From the NCBI RefSeq assembly GCF_964656455.1, contig NC_135715.1, positions 160,424,437 to 160,488,436 on the forward strand: DNA of 64,000 bases. Reading direction: 5' to 3'. The notes beneath the pieces are model-generated. The model was not told the DNA's origin and did not search any database. It worked only from the letters and a program-made list of their open reading frames with translations. Shown piece after piece: positions 45,501 to 59,300 of the stretch. The DNA is from Halichoerus grypus (lineage: Eukaryota > Chordata > Mammalia > Carnivora > Phocidae). A program made the translations under genes and the position numbers. Numbering within the stretch: position 1 is the first letter of the stretch; each line of letters opens with the position of its first letter.

Positions 45501-45867
45501 CTGCTTTTGCTTACTAGAAGTAAATGTGCTAGCAAGTTCAGTATAACTGGTATATTTTGATATTACTGAATTTATTGTCCAGTCACTTTTTATTCTCAAG
45601 ATAGGAACATCCAACTGAAGTATATTAAACTTTTCTTCCTTTTCTGCTCCAAACACTCATGACCCATTCATTTATACTTTCAATTTATTAGACCTCATTC
45701 ATTAGGGTCTCATCCCAATTCTGTTTCCATTGTTCCATTTTCCCCTTTCCACATTCACAACCCATCTGCAACATTCCTTGTCTCTCAGTCAGACCAGACT
45801 ACATGCATCAGTGCAAATCTATCCTTCATGTGCTAATTTGTTTAAGAGGTCAGTTAACTGCTGAACT
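42590..45867 (-). other. TRAK2: TRAK2 3'UTR
   Basis: About 3.3 kb of A/T-rich, non-coding sequence follows the TRAK2 stop codon and runs to the poly(A) signal at 42607-42612. It contains no carnivore SINE, while the neighbouring introns have one every few kilobases, which fits selection on a transcribed UTR. Several internal AATAAA-type hexamers (for example TTTATT near 44119 and 45191 on the plus strand) could give shorter isoforms. Confidence 0.8.
42607..42612 (-). promoter_or_regulatory. TRAK2: Poly(A) signal AATAAA, distal end of TRAK2
   Basis: TTTATT on the plus strand (AATAAA on the minus strand), about 3.26 kb after the TRAK2 stop. The unique UTR-like sequence gives way a few hundred bases further on to LTR-like sequence. 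Confidence 0.65.
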
Positions 45868-46546
45868 TCAGTCTTCCTTCAGGATATCCATTTTCGGTGA
45901 AGTTGTGCAAACTGGGGTGCCCAAGCTACCCATCATGACTGGAAGACTCTGATTCCTCCTCAATCCACTCAATAAATTGCTACCTGAATTTAAATAAACA
46001 GCAGAGTCTGGTCTTTGAAGACCAATTTCTGCCTCTTGGCTTCTTCCATTTTCCTGTGCATCAGGGGTCTTGATCACTCTGGCTATCCCCAGTCTCTTCA
46101 GCCTGTCCACTAAGTTCATCTTCAACTGGCCAACATCAGGAGGGTTCCGGGTAGGTCTCAAACCATACATCTCCTGGAGGAATGTTTCAGCTGGTCGGGA
46201 GGCCAAAAAATTTTCGGAGAGATGAACTCGAGGCTCAAAGGGCAAAGGAGAAGGGCAAGGTGAGTGAGATGGTGAATTTGGTGGTGTAGAAGGAATAGCC
46301 AGGGCTTTAGGGATAGGCTGGAGGAGGGGGCTCTCTGAAACTGGGCTGTGATACACTTTAGCAGAAATGCCCCGCTCTTGCAGAAGTTTGGCCAAGCTCA
46401 TGGTGCTACTGAAGGTTATAGTGGAATCTCGTCGGTTGGTAACAGATTCGCCAATGCTGAGTCTATAGGACATAGCAGGAGAATTCACCGCTGTGTTTGA
46501 TGAACTGTTACCACTACTTCCACAGGATAATGAAGGGAACCCAGAG
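45868..46546 (-). CDS. TRAK2: TRAK2 last coding exon (C-terminal 225 residues, stop TGA)
   Basis: The coding part is 679 nt, with stop TGA at 45870-45868. It encodes SGFPSLSCGSSGNSSSNTAV, YRLSIGESVTNRRDST, MSLAKLLQERGISAKVYHSP, a Ser/Pro tract (IPSTPPNSPSHSPCPSPLPF), LSENFLASRPAETFLQEMYG, QLKMNLVDRLKRLGIARVIK and a tail ending MDILKED. The acceptor AAAG|C is preceded on the minus strand by a long pyrimidine run. The C-terminal tail of TRAKs mediates mitochondrial attachment. Confidence 0.97.
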
Positions 46547-49500
46547 CTTTGGGGGGGAAAAAAAAAAAGAAAGAAAGAAAGAGCAGGAGAGAGTGTTTAA
46601 AAATAAAAAGTAATTTCCAAGTCAGCATTTACGTTAGTTATCCGTAGTAAATATAGAACAACAGGCTATACATCAGTAACTGTACTCTTTGGAAAGATCT
46701 GAACAATAAGAATTTTGATGTTACTTCAGTGACTGGTTAATTATTTGTAATTTATAACTAAGTCACTAACTCATTGAAACATACTTCTTTTCAAAGGATA
46801 TGAGAAAGTTTACTCTCAGATAATTTTATTCTTAAATTATAACTCAAAATATGTGTCTTTGGGAATATGAATAAATTTTATGATAGAAATCAAAGAAAAT
46901 AAAATATTACAGAAAGTAACCAGAAATTTTTATTTTTATATATTCATTCCATAAAGTGAAATACACCAGAAACAATAATCCATGAGTAAATAATTCTCCA
47001 ACTTTTTTAGAACATACAATCTTTTATATTAAACCTAAGATGTTCTTCTAAGGAGAAATTGTTTTCTTTTTAATCTTTCAATTTTATATTACTAAAAACT
47101 CATAAAAGTTGAAATTGTTAAAATTTCTATTTTCAAAAATGTTAATTCCAAACAATAGTAGTATAAGGATACCCATGAAACAAATTTTTCTTAACCTTGA
47201 CTTCAAACATGTGTTTCTGGGAAAATAAAAATAATTAAAAGGGGCGCCTAAGTGGCTCAGTTATTAAGCGTCTGCCTTCAGCTCAGGTCATGATCTCAGG
47301 GTCCTGGGATCGAGCCCCGCGTCCGGCTCCCTGCTCAGCGGAAAGCCTGCTTCTTCCTCTCCCGCTCTCCCTACTTATGTTTCCTCTCTCGCTGTCTCTC
47401 TATGTCAAATAAACAAAATCTTAAAAAAAAAATTAAAAGCTTTGACAACTATTATTCTGTTTTGTTAGAAACAAACAAACAAAAAAATGCTAAGAAATCA
47501 TGTACTCAGGGAAATGGTGATAGAGCAGAGAAGGGACATCTTTAGCCAATTTCCCTCCCTTGAGCAAATGTTACCAGTATTTAATAGATAAACTTTCACT
47601 TTAACACAAAATACTCAGTATATCAAGATAACAAAATTTTTAATGATTATGAACAAAGTTATTATTAGAACTAATAATTCAATAATAAATAAACTTTCTA
47701 AAGCACCAACTGGTATGAAAGAAACAAACAAACACGTTTGACTCTGTGGTTAAACAAATCCAACTAAGAACCTCTAATTTGATGTAGTCTATAGACTATA
47801 CTCCCAGTTTCCCACCTCCCTGTTCCTACTTTACTGTAGAACTGACTGTCCTTTCCCAAACTGTATACTTCATATGGTATCAACTTGTATTGAGAGTCCT
47901 CTCAAGGACCAATTTTATAAAACTTATTGTCTTGTTGACATAAGGACAATGTGGAAAAATTGCAGCTATGCCTGTTCATTACAGACTTTACTAAGATCTT
48001 TATTGGGTGAAACCCAATGCTTCCCTAAATAAATGATTTGCTCTTACACATACGTTGTGAATCATAATCTTATTTCCTTCCACACTGGCAGCTAGAAAGT
48101 TAAGACTCAAATACATGGTTCACAGTAGCAAGTATATAAGACTTTATGTTATAATTTGTATACTAGTTTTATTCTTCTATCCATTTTATATCCTTACTCT
48201 TCATTCCTCTACGCTTCATTTTTCTTCACTACTCCTAGTTAACATTATCCCAATGTTGTACGTACCTTTGAAAACCACCTTAGATTCTTTTGGGAATCCG
48301 TAGGACAGAAATAGCAGCAATATGGCTTAATAAGATCCCTCAACTAGGTGTTAGAATATGCATGTTGTAGCCTGTATAGTAAATAATTTGGCCTTGCCCA
48401 GAGGGTTCTGGCCTTTGCCCTCAGCTTCTGGGAGGTAATCTATGCCGTGTCTGATACATGTGTCTTTGTTTGGGATGAAGGCTGGCCATACTAGATCATG
48501 GGGTGAGCTGGCCACACCCAATAGTTTTAGGGTGGGAGTTAGCCATGCCAGAGAGAACAACCATGTGATTTAGGGTGGGGGCTTTAGGTCAGTGGACCTG
48601 GAGGTGAGCTCAACTATATGGGCAATCGATCAATCAATTAATCATGACTATGCACTGAAACCTCAATAAAAAATCTGGATACTGAGGCTTGCATGAGCTT
48701 TCCTAGTTGGTAATACTCTGCATGTACTATCACACATTGATGTTAGGAAAGCAATGAATCCTAAGGAAAAGGAAAACTTTTCACATGGAACTCTCCCAGA
48801 CTTTGACCTATGTTTCTTTCTTTGACTAATTTTAACCTGTATCCATTCCCTGTAATAAACAGCAACCATGAGCCTAATAGCTTTCAGTGAGTTCTGTGAA
48901 TCTTTCTAGCAAATTATCACACCAGAGAGTGGTTTTGGGAACATCCTGAACTTGCAGAACTTGCAAGTGGGACACCTGGGTGGTTCTGCTGGTTAAGCAC
49001 CTGCTTTTGGCTCTGGTCATGATCTCAGGGTCCTGGGATCGAGCCCCGCATTGGGCTCCTTGCTCAGCGGGGAGCCTGCTGCTCCCCCTGCCTGTGCGTT
49101 CTCTCTTTCTCTCTGACAAATAAATAAATAAAATCTTAAAAAAAAAACCCCACAAAAAAACAAGTGAGGACAGTCTTGTGTTGAGGACTGATCCCTCAAA
49201 TCTTGCAGTTTAGCTTACTCTGGGTATAGTTGCAGCTGGGTCACTTGCTACCGCTCTGCCTTTGGACCAGTTACCTAAACTACCTATGCCTCAGTTTTTC
49301 ACTTACACAATACATACTCACTTGCCCTGCCAATTTCAAAGAGTTATAATGATCAAAGGAGAAGATACAATGTGAAAATATCCTAAAGACAAATGATCAC
49401 AGAACATTAATTAAAATTCTGGGAGTTAAAATGAAAGTAATTTTTAAAATAAATTCATGAAAACATAGTTAAGGAAATAAGTTTTAGGCCTCACATTGCC

Positions 49501-52500
49501 CAGACCCCTTACCTGGGGGTAACCTGAGTGATATCAGAAGGATGCAATATCCTACAGGTGGTGAAGGTGAATGTCGAGTTTGTGCATGACAGACACTTGC
49601 CTGGGTTTGAGGTTGCAACTGAAGTAGAGATTTTAATGGAATCAAACAAAATTGAAAGGTTAGGTTAATAATGTAAAACATTCATCACTATTTATTAATT
49701 AAGCATTAGTAAAGGGTCTTTTGTACAAAAATCACCAAATTTGGAAATGAAATATACATAAATATTGTATTAGTATCAACTGGCTGGTATATAGCTGAAT
49801 CCTTCAATACTTTAAAACTGTAATCCAAAAGCATTAAAAATAGGTTAGAAATAAGAGAAAAACATATTCTGAAAATCTCCCCTCCCCCCTGGCCTGCCCC
49901 CAACAAGATCTAGTCATTCAGTCTTTCTAGCCAAACTATCTACTTCAACAGTTCTCAAAGTGTGGTTTGCAGACCTTGTGGGAATCCACAGGTCACAGGT
50001 CAAAACTACTTTCATAGCAATGCTAAGATGTTATCTGCCTTTCTGACTGGGTTGGCGTTTGCACTATCGGAGCAAAAGCAACGCTGAGCAAAACTGCCGA
50101 CTCCTTAGCACAAAGCAAGGCAACGGCACCAAGCTACACAAGCTATGCTGATATTCTTCACTGCTGCCCACCTGCAACAGTAAAAAAAAAAAAGCCAGAT
50201 TCCTGACCCTCTATCTTGATATTCTGTGCGACTAAGTGGGAAGTGCGCATTAAGCACTCCGCTGCATACCAAGATACAATGGTTATCTAAAGCAAAAGCA
50301 GATGGGCAGTTGAGTTGAAATTTTTTCAAGGAACACCATTTTTTACTTGAAAGAACAACTAACTTCGTTTATTCAGACTTGGCTATCTGGCAGAAATTTT
50401 CTTGGAAATGAAGGTAGTGAGCCTATCTCTTCAACAAAAACAGCTTACAGGATTGCTGTCAGTGACAAAATTTTACCTTCAAGTGAAAATTAGAGTTTTG
50501 GAGAACTCATATCCACCTTTGCGAGCTTTAAAGCTTCCTAATACTAAAAAGATTTATCTGATGAGATACGTGGTGATATTAATGTAATTTTAATATATTA
50601 TATAATGAAATATGTTAACATTTGGAAGATCTGCATAACTCAGTGAACCAATATTTTCCAAATGACCAGTGCATGATGGGTAAAAGATGCATTCAAAGTG
50701 TAGGAAAGATCAACAGATTGTGTAACTAAGTATGAAAAGTTCACTGATAGGTTTTTGGATTCCATATTGCTTTTATAAAGCTTAAAGAAACTACCACTCA
50801 CCAAGTTTTGGTGTAATATCAAATAATTATCCACAAATACCTGAAGAGGCTATTAAAATACTCTCTCCTTTTACAACTATACCTCTGTGTGAGCCTGCAT
50901 TTTCTTCATACTCTTTAAACAAAGCAACATACTATAACAGACCGAATGTAGAAGCTGTATGAAAATCCAGCCATCTTCTTTTAAGCCATAAATTAGAGAC
51001 TTGTAAAATTGTAAAACAAAACTATTCTTCTCACTACTTAAAGAAAATAGCTATTTTTCATAAAACATATTATTTGTGTTAACATGTAATTATTATTTTT
51101 AAATGAGTTAATAAATATTTTGATTCTCAGTTTTGATTTCTAATATGGTAAATATCAATAGATACAACCCACAAAGACAAGCTGTCTGGAATTCTCAATG
51201 ATTTTTAAGGGTATAAAGAAATCCTGAGCCCAAAAGGCTTATGAACCACTGACTGAATTGATCTTTCTCTTACACAGGCTGGCTAAGAGGTGGGAAGAAT
51301 GAGAAAGGCCACTGTCATTATAGATCTTTCTTTTCTTCAAGACTGAGTGCATTCGAGTTAGATTTAAGTGGAGGTGGTCAAGTGGCCATCCTGCAAGTCA
51401 GAATGCAGAATTACTGGACCACACCCCACCAAGCACTGTTCTTACCTGTAACTGGACCACTAGCTGAAGTAATGGCTGGAAGGAAGATTCCTGTTACTGG
51501 CTTGGATACTGAAGGTTTCTGTTCCACTTGAAAAGTGATACCTTCCTCTTCATCCTCTTCTAAATCTGAGAGGTGATAGATGGCATCCTTGGGCAACTGG
51601 GTAAAGCCTTTAGTGATGACACCTGGTCGTGGGTCAAGAATGGTTCCTAAATTTGGTTGAGCAAGCTGCTGCCAGTGGTGCAAAGTTTGTGATCCTGAAT
51701 GTGAAAGACCAAAAACAAAACAAAACAAAACCCCATAAGGCACGTTTTAAATTTCCCACAAATATTCAATCTTGAAACAGAGGCTAAAATTATATGTGTA
51801 AAAAAGTAAGGATAATAATAAAACTACTTATTTAGTCTTAATATTTTGGTAAAATTTATATAAAGTTCTCTGTGGAAGACTGACAAGATGCTAAAGGTAT
51901 GAGCAATAATCTTTCTGTTTCAAAAGTAAAGTTTAAAAAGACATCTAAAGCAGCAGTGAAAAAGCCAAGACAACACCCTTAATGGGAACTAGGATGCTGA
52001 GGCAGTGAGGAGAAGGAAGACATGCACCCTGGAGGTGGGGTTGTATTTCCCCAGGTGACAAAAATCAAGACTTCCTTACTTACGAACTTCGAAGTGAAAA
52101 GCCAGGCTTCTAGATCGAAAGACACCTGAATTTCAGTGTTTTGTTTTGTTTTTTGTGTTCTTCCCCACCCTGCTCATGACTCTCCGTTCCCCAGGCTCTC
52201 CAGGGAGAGTACAAAAGTGAAGGAGATGCTAAAAGGAGGATATATCCCCGTGGTTCCGGTCTAAGAACCCTGGTGAATGACCATCCAAGCGCCTGCTCCT
52301 GCAATGTCTAATTATGTCACTATAGACATTTCACCCTAGAGTGGGCAACTCTGACAAATACCTGCACTGATCATTAATGAATGAAACTAACTTATTGCAT
52401 CCTTGAGTTTGAAGGGTCCTTATAGATTACCTACTCAAAATTTTGTCTAATGCAGATTCCTTTATGATAATAATAGAACCATTTGAAGGTAATCAATATT

Positions 52501-55500
52501 CCCTAAAACAAATTTATTTTGAATTCAAGTTCTATCCTCAGAGGGAACAGAAACTGAAAGGAAATTATCAAAACAGGAAAAAAAAAAAAAAACACAAAAC
52601 CACCAACCCAGACACACATATCTCTAAGTAAATGACACTTCCTGGGTAAAGGACTCTTTTTTGAAAAGGAAGGTAGAGATGACGTATTACATCTATATTA
52701 TTTTTATTTATTTATCATATCCCATTTATTTTACCATAAAAACTGCTGTCAATGATATATCTTAGCTAAGGACAAGAAAGGATGTTCCTCCTCCCTCACA
52801 TTTATATGAAAACAATACTGATGGCTGATGACTTGGAGAAAGCAGATCTCTTCATTCTTTTTCCACAAAGTAAGTACCATAATGGACTGTCCCACAAATG
52901 TGGTTTAGGGGTAATAAAGGTGTCTCCTGCACATAGTCCTCTTATAATTACAATACGAAGTTCAATTCTAGGAAAGGAAAGGCTAATAAGCAACGTGGCT
53001 TAAGAATGGCCCTTACTTATTTATTACCTTCAAGGGGCTTGACAATCTGCAATTTTTCAGGCATAAAACCTCGAAGGCAACTGGCACTGCTGAGGTCTGC
53101 GATCTCCGACTGGTCAGTGCAGAGAGAGGCAAGGCTCTCCGTGGGGGTGCCACAGCCACTAACCCCTTCTTTCTGGTCAGCCAGAACCTGGATCTTCCGC
53201 TCCCATTCTTCAGCAAAGAACTGCTTCTCACTTAAGTAGTTCTGTCGCCGCAGACTAAGGCGATGCAGTGCTGTAGCCAAATCACTATCTCCAGAGGGTC
53301 CTGCTTGACCCACCTTCTGAACGTTCCTGTGGGAAAATCACTCACTGACTAGATCTGTAAAGGTGATAAGCACAATCTAGACTTCTCTTTTCTACAATGG
53401 TGAATGTTCAAGAGACTGATCTTAAAATCATAGTGTTTTTTTCCTTAGGTATCAAGAATACAGAAATAATAATAAACCAAAATCACTAATACATCATTTT
53501 TTACAGATCATTTCAAGCAACTTCAGACAAGCAAAAATATACTTATTTTATGTTTACTAACTTTTCTATTTCATTTAATTTTTATATTGAAGTATAATTA
53601 ACATACAATGTTATATTAGTTTCAGGTATATAATATACTGATTTGACAATTGTAAATATTACTCAATGCTCACCATGATAAGTGTAGTCACTTAATTTAT
53701 GAAACTACAGATATGACTATCTATAAAGTTAGTTTAGGTAGCCAGAAAAGTAAACTTTATCATATTGCATTGAATCTATAATACCACTGATTACAAGAGG
53801 TACTATTATTTTATTTTATGCACTACTCAGAGAGAAAAAAATGCTACCCATTAAACTATGATATGCCATTAATAATTTCAAAAATATTAAAATGTGAAAA
53901 AATTTGCTTTGGGCCATTGAATCCTCTTTGAATATTGTAGAACATTTAAAAAAACCCCAAGATTTGTAAATACTACATCCTCATAGTTCTGCGAACACAT
54001 TTGTTCAGTTTTTAATATTTTTGAAATTAGAGGTTTCTTACAATTGATATCAAAAGAAAGAGTAGCAAGCCAAGCTGTAGTTGCTCCTGGCTACTAGATG
54101 TGAATTCACAAAGATCTGTTTGTTGATCTTCTCCTAAGTTAATTGTGTACAATGACATAGTATTGGCACATAAAGCTACTGTAGGTACAAACTGAAAGAC
54201 AAAAGAAAACCCAGGGTGATGGATCTTTTTCTTTCTTGGTTTCTTCCTTTTTTTTGGCAACACAAATATTTTTATTTTTGAACCAAACAAATTGCATCCA
54301 TGGACCAAACCTGTAGTTTACAGAAATGTGACCAATACCCTCCTATGAAGTGACCATGGGCAAGTTACAAAACGATTGAAGCCTCACTTCCCTCAACTAT
54401 AAATTGAAAAGATATAGTACCTACCCTACAGGGTTGTTGTTGACAGGATTAACTAAGACTTAAGCTCCTAGTCCACAATTAGCGTTCACTAATGGTAAGA
54501 ATACTACCCCATCTACTACTGATAACAGCTAATACTTACTGGGTATTTGGTATGTTCTAGGATAGATTTCTGCATTAGGAAAGATTTCTCTCAGATGCCA
54601 AACATCTACCTTTCAAAAGTCTTCTGCCGACTTTCCAGGGATTCTGTTTAACTCTAGTTATATATATGTAATTCAGTAAGATGAATTAATGAAAACTGGA
54701 AAAAAATCTAAGTTTAAACAAATAGGAAGTTAAGAGCAAGCTACTTTTCCTCCATAGGTATTCAAGCTTATCATTTATCCTAAAGGCACCAAAACAGTTG
54801 AGATTATGAGCATGGGTTATAAGAAAGTGTCATCTGATGCTATGCACAACTGCCAATGACCGAACAGAGTCAAACAAATCTGACTTAGAACATGAAGATT
54901 TAGACTCAAACTTTGCCATACTAAAGAAGAAAGTAGTAAAGAATTTTATAGTTCAATGCAAGTTCCACTTTGAATATACTTAATTAAATGTAGCCTTCTC
55001 ACTCTAAAAACTTTTATGAAGTCAATGATCTGTCTTACAAATAATGCTATAGGGCATTGTTACTGAATGAAAACTGACAGTTCCAGAACCTCCTTGGAAT
55101 AGCACAGAACAATGCTGGAATATAGGTATGTGAATCTGGTATGTCAATGCCATAAAAATTATAGAATCAGTGCCACGATCTATGTTTCTTACTCTGAAAC
55201 CTCTTCTGAGTTGCTCTGCTGATTCAGGAGTGTTTTGTCCTCTGTTTGCTGTAAACCAGACTCAAAAGGTTTTGCTGTCATGATGACACTTGAACGGTTG
55301 GACCCTGGAATGGGTAGCAGAGCTGGGAATGGGTTGGAGCGGCCCCGCGTGTCATTGGCAACTTTGACAGTATCAAATACCCGTTTTTGTTGGGCTCTGT
55401 CAAAAGAGAAGCATTCATTATTGCCACTGCCTACACTGGAGTGCTTTAGAAGAGACATGTATATGCAATTCATTAAAAATAAAGCCACCTTGACTAGCCT

Positions 55501-56339
55501 CTAAACTTTAGGAGAAATTATTAGAAAATAAACTTCAGAACAAGAGAGTACTCTTACAAATGTGAGCACTATGAAAAAAACACTGAATACTAAGCAGATT
55601 TGCAACTGAATCTCAAAATACCTATCACTTAGGACTGTGGCTTCCTTTTAATTCCATCCTAATGCTTGGGTAATAACACAGGTGATCTGTACTTACTTTT
55701 GCTTAAAGAGAGAAGATTCCTCATCCAAAGTCAACTTTTTACGCATGGTCCCCTCAATCTCAGCTGCCAGAGATTCCTAAGAAAAAGAGTTTGAGATTCC
55801 TATAATGATTATGTAAGAAGCCTGTTAGGAGAAATGAATTATCCTTAAATTAATTAACAGAGTCTCCAGAATCCAATACTTTTGGTGTTGGAATAAAAGA
55901 AAACACAAAAAATAGTCACAGGCCAAAATGCAAGGAAAAAAGAGACATTTTGGAAATATAACTTTTAACAAGAACCAACTTCTTTTTCATGATGTATTTT
56001 TACAGGAGAACAGTGGAAAAAACCAACATGATAAATAGAAAATATTACATATGGAGACACAAAAAACAAAAGGTCTGAAAGGCTATAAACCAAGATGCCA
56101 ATAATGATTCTCTGGAGGTCAGGATTTGACGGTGTTTCACAATTTCTTTTTGTTTTGTTTAATTTCTAACTTTTCTATAATAAACATGTATAGCTTTTAT
56201 AATGTAGAAAAATCATTAAAGGAAAAATAAGCAAGTTTCCCCTTTCCCTGGTCAGAGATGAGGATTCAACTAGCATGGCTGCCATGCTCAGTGAAGCTGA
56301 GCTGACAATGACTAGAACTGGAGATACTGGTGTGAACTC

Positions 56340-56385
<46 letters not shown>

Positions 56386-59300
56386 AATACATGTATGTAT
56401 ATATATATATAAATACATATATATGTATATATATGAACATAAATATGGATGGAAACACAGATATTGATGTGTTTGAGTGGGTGTATGTATGAACGCACAT
56501 ATATTTCCTAGCTCTATCTGCTGAGAGGGCCTAGACGTAATGACGCTCTAGTGGCAATGGATATACAGGACTCAGATCTTGAATTCTAAGTATCATTCCT
56601 CATTAAAACTAACCAGACCTCCCTGGAGAAATGGCTGATTCCAGGACTGGGACAGGAAAAGGCAAGATGAGTTTTAAGGAGATCCCACTGGCCATATCTG
56701 GAACAATTTAAGTATCATAATCAAAAACAGTAATAATGGATTATAATCCACTGACTAAAATAGGAGTCTAAGAGTCCATACGGACATAACAAAATGAACA
56801 AATGAATAAATAAATGAGGCAGAAATGGGGCACCTTGGTGGCTCAGTCGGTTGAGCGTCTGACTCTTGATTTTGGCTCAGGTCATGATCTCAGGGTTGTG
56901 AGATCGAGCCCTGTGTCAGGCTCCATGCTGGGTGTGTAGTCTGCTTAAGATTCTATGCCTCCCCGACCCAATAAATGAATGAATGAATGAATGAATGAAT
57001 GAATGACACAGAAAGGCTCTGACAAAAGAATGTCAATTAATAAATGTCAAAAAAATGATGGAATTAGAAAATCACCTTTTGACAATCATCATAGTAATGA
57101 CTGAGTCAGATATGAACCATCACTGCATGTTAAAACTAGTGGATAAATATTTGCTGAGAAAAACAGGATATTTAAATAGTCTCAAAGTATAGTATTTTCC
57201 CACAAAGAGTAACTTTGACCACTTGGCTAAGGTAGCATCTACCAATTTTCATCATTGTAAAGTTAATTTGTAACATTAATTTGATTAACTATCAATTAGC
57301 ATTGATTAACTTTAGAGTGGGAAAAGTTGGCAGATACTACGTTAACCTAATGGTCAAAATTAATTAACATCATCAGTAATGAGATAAATAGACAATGTGA
57401 GCCTCCTATTACAGTGTACCGAGAAGAACATGGCATTATTTCTGCCAAAAATACATTGCCTGAATTTAATCATGAGGAAATATCAGATAAACCCAAACTG
57501 AGGACATTCTACAAAGGTCATGAAAGGCAAGCAGAGATAGAAGAACTATTCCAGTTGAAACAAGCAAATACAACATATCTTTCAAAGGACATTGTTGGGA
57601 TCACTGGCAAAATTTAAATGGGCTCTGTGGATGAGATGGTAGTATTGTATATCAATGACAATTTCCTGATTTTGATGGTTGTAGTGTGGTTACATAGGAG
57701 AGTGTCCTTATTTTTAGTAGATACACAGTTAATCGAGTGTATCTGTAACTTACTGTGAAATGGTCCAGAAAAAAAATAAGAGAACGATACGGCAAATGTA
57801 GTAAAATGTTAAAAACTGAGGAATCTAGATGAAGGATATATGAGAGTTTTTGTACTTTTGTTGCAATGTTAGTCTCAGTTTAAAATTATTTCAAAATAAA
57901 AAGTTAAAAAACAAAAATCCTGCTCCCATATTCTTAAAAAAAATCTATTATAATTTATAGTTTGTTTTTAAAAAAACGTCACAGTATTGCTTATAAGTAT
58001 TTATGAACTAGATTGTTAAAATAATTCTTTGAACCAACATTACAAATTTTGGCATAAACTCACAAGTTTTCATTAATTTAATACTATATATTGATGAATT
58101 AAACAAACATGAATCCTGCCCTCATGGCACTTACACTCTAACTGAAATTAAATATACCAAGAAACTCAAGATCTGTTGAAACGAAGTTTTAGAAGTTCAG
58201 AGTTCTATTTGAATAAGTAGCATGTAGCCTAGGGTAAGGATGACCCAAATTTAAGTAGCTCTATGGTACACAGACCTAAACCTAATTTCCTTAGGGTTCA
58301 TCTCATATATTACAATAAACCTGGAAGGTTGTCTGTTAGAAGAAAGGCTGTAATAAATAAGAGTATTAAGATAGATGTAAATATTTAAATCAAGGCCTAA
58401 ATCAATATATGAATTCCAGAAACAAGGACAAACCACATTATCTCTTCTCAAGATACTTTATACCACCAGAAACCATATCACTCTCAGAACAATCTAATCT
58501 TAAGCAAGTTTTCTTAAACAAGTAACATATTTCCCAGGAAAAACTCACCCCAGAAAAAGCTCCATATGACTGTGAGAAGTAAAGATGAGCAGCAGGGCCA
58601 GACCTACTTCGAAGTTCCTTTATTTCTTCTTGGGATTCATGTAACATTCCCAGACACTCCATATTCCTGTCTTGTAACTCATGCAGCTGAAAAAAAGGAT
58701 GATAATTAGTGTACTTCATCACATTCTCAACATGACAATGGGGAAAATAAACCTCATTTGGATAAGTATTAATTTTATCCAGAGGGCTAGATAACTTTAT
58801 GAATATAATTTCAATAGAAAAGCTCTAAAACAAACTAAGCAAGGAGAGTATATGTGTGTGTGTGTATATATATACTTCAAGTCACCAGAATTAGGGATGT
58901 TTTGGCTATCATAAACATGATTTCCTAAAAATATGAAATGTAGCTGAAATAACCATAACCGTGAATTCAATATTTAATGTTTCATATCCTTAAAATAAAC
59001 TTATAGAGGGGGCCACCTGGGTGGCTCAGTCAGTTAAGCGTCTGCTTTTGACTCAGGTCAGGATCTGGGGGTCCTGGGATTGAGCCCCACGTTGGGCTCC
59101 CTGCTCAGCAGGGAGTCTGCTTCTCCCACTCCCCCTGCCCCCTGCCCCTCCCCCTGCTCGTGCTCCCTCTCTCTCTCAAATAAATAAAATCTTAACAAAA
59201 AACTTATAGAGGAAGAATAATAGCTATGGGTCAAGTTAGGTTTAGCATAATGTTAGATGTGCATACTTTTAAATGTCACTCTGAAGTCTGTAAATGACAA

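Larger units (their letters stand above)
46547..49512 (-). other. TRAK2: TRAK2 intron before the last exon
   Basis: An intron of about 3 kb, A/T-rich. It holds carnivore SINEs at 47242-47434 and 48969-49150, an old LTR at about 48340-48960 and a MIR fragment at about 49215-49340. The part from 46600 to 47230 shows no recognisable feature. Confidence 0.8.

Noticed and set aside
52802..53231. Several short frames around the TRAK2 exon at 53.0-53.3 kb on both strands
   Set aside because: Shadows in other frames of the exon 53028-53326 or intronic sequence next to it.
55235..55504. 89-codon plus-strand open frame at 55.2-55.5 kb
   Set aside because: It is the antisense shadow of a confirmed TRAK2 exon (55193-55396).
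56175..56498. 107-codon minus-strand open frame rich in Tyr/Ile
   Set aside because: It is created by the (TA)n microsatellite.
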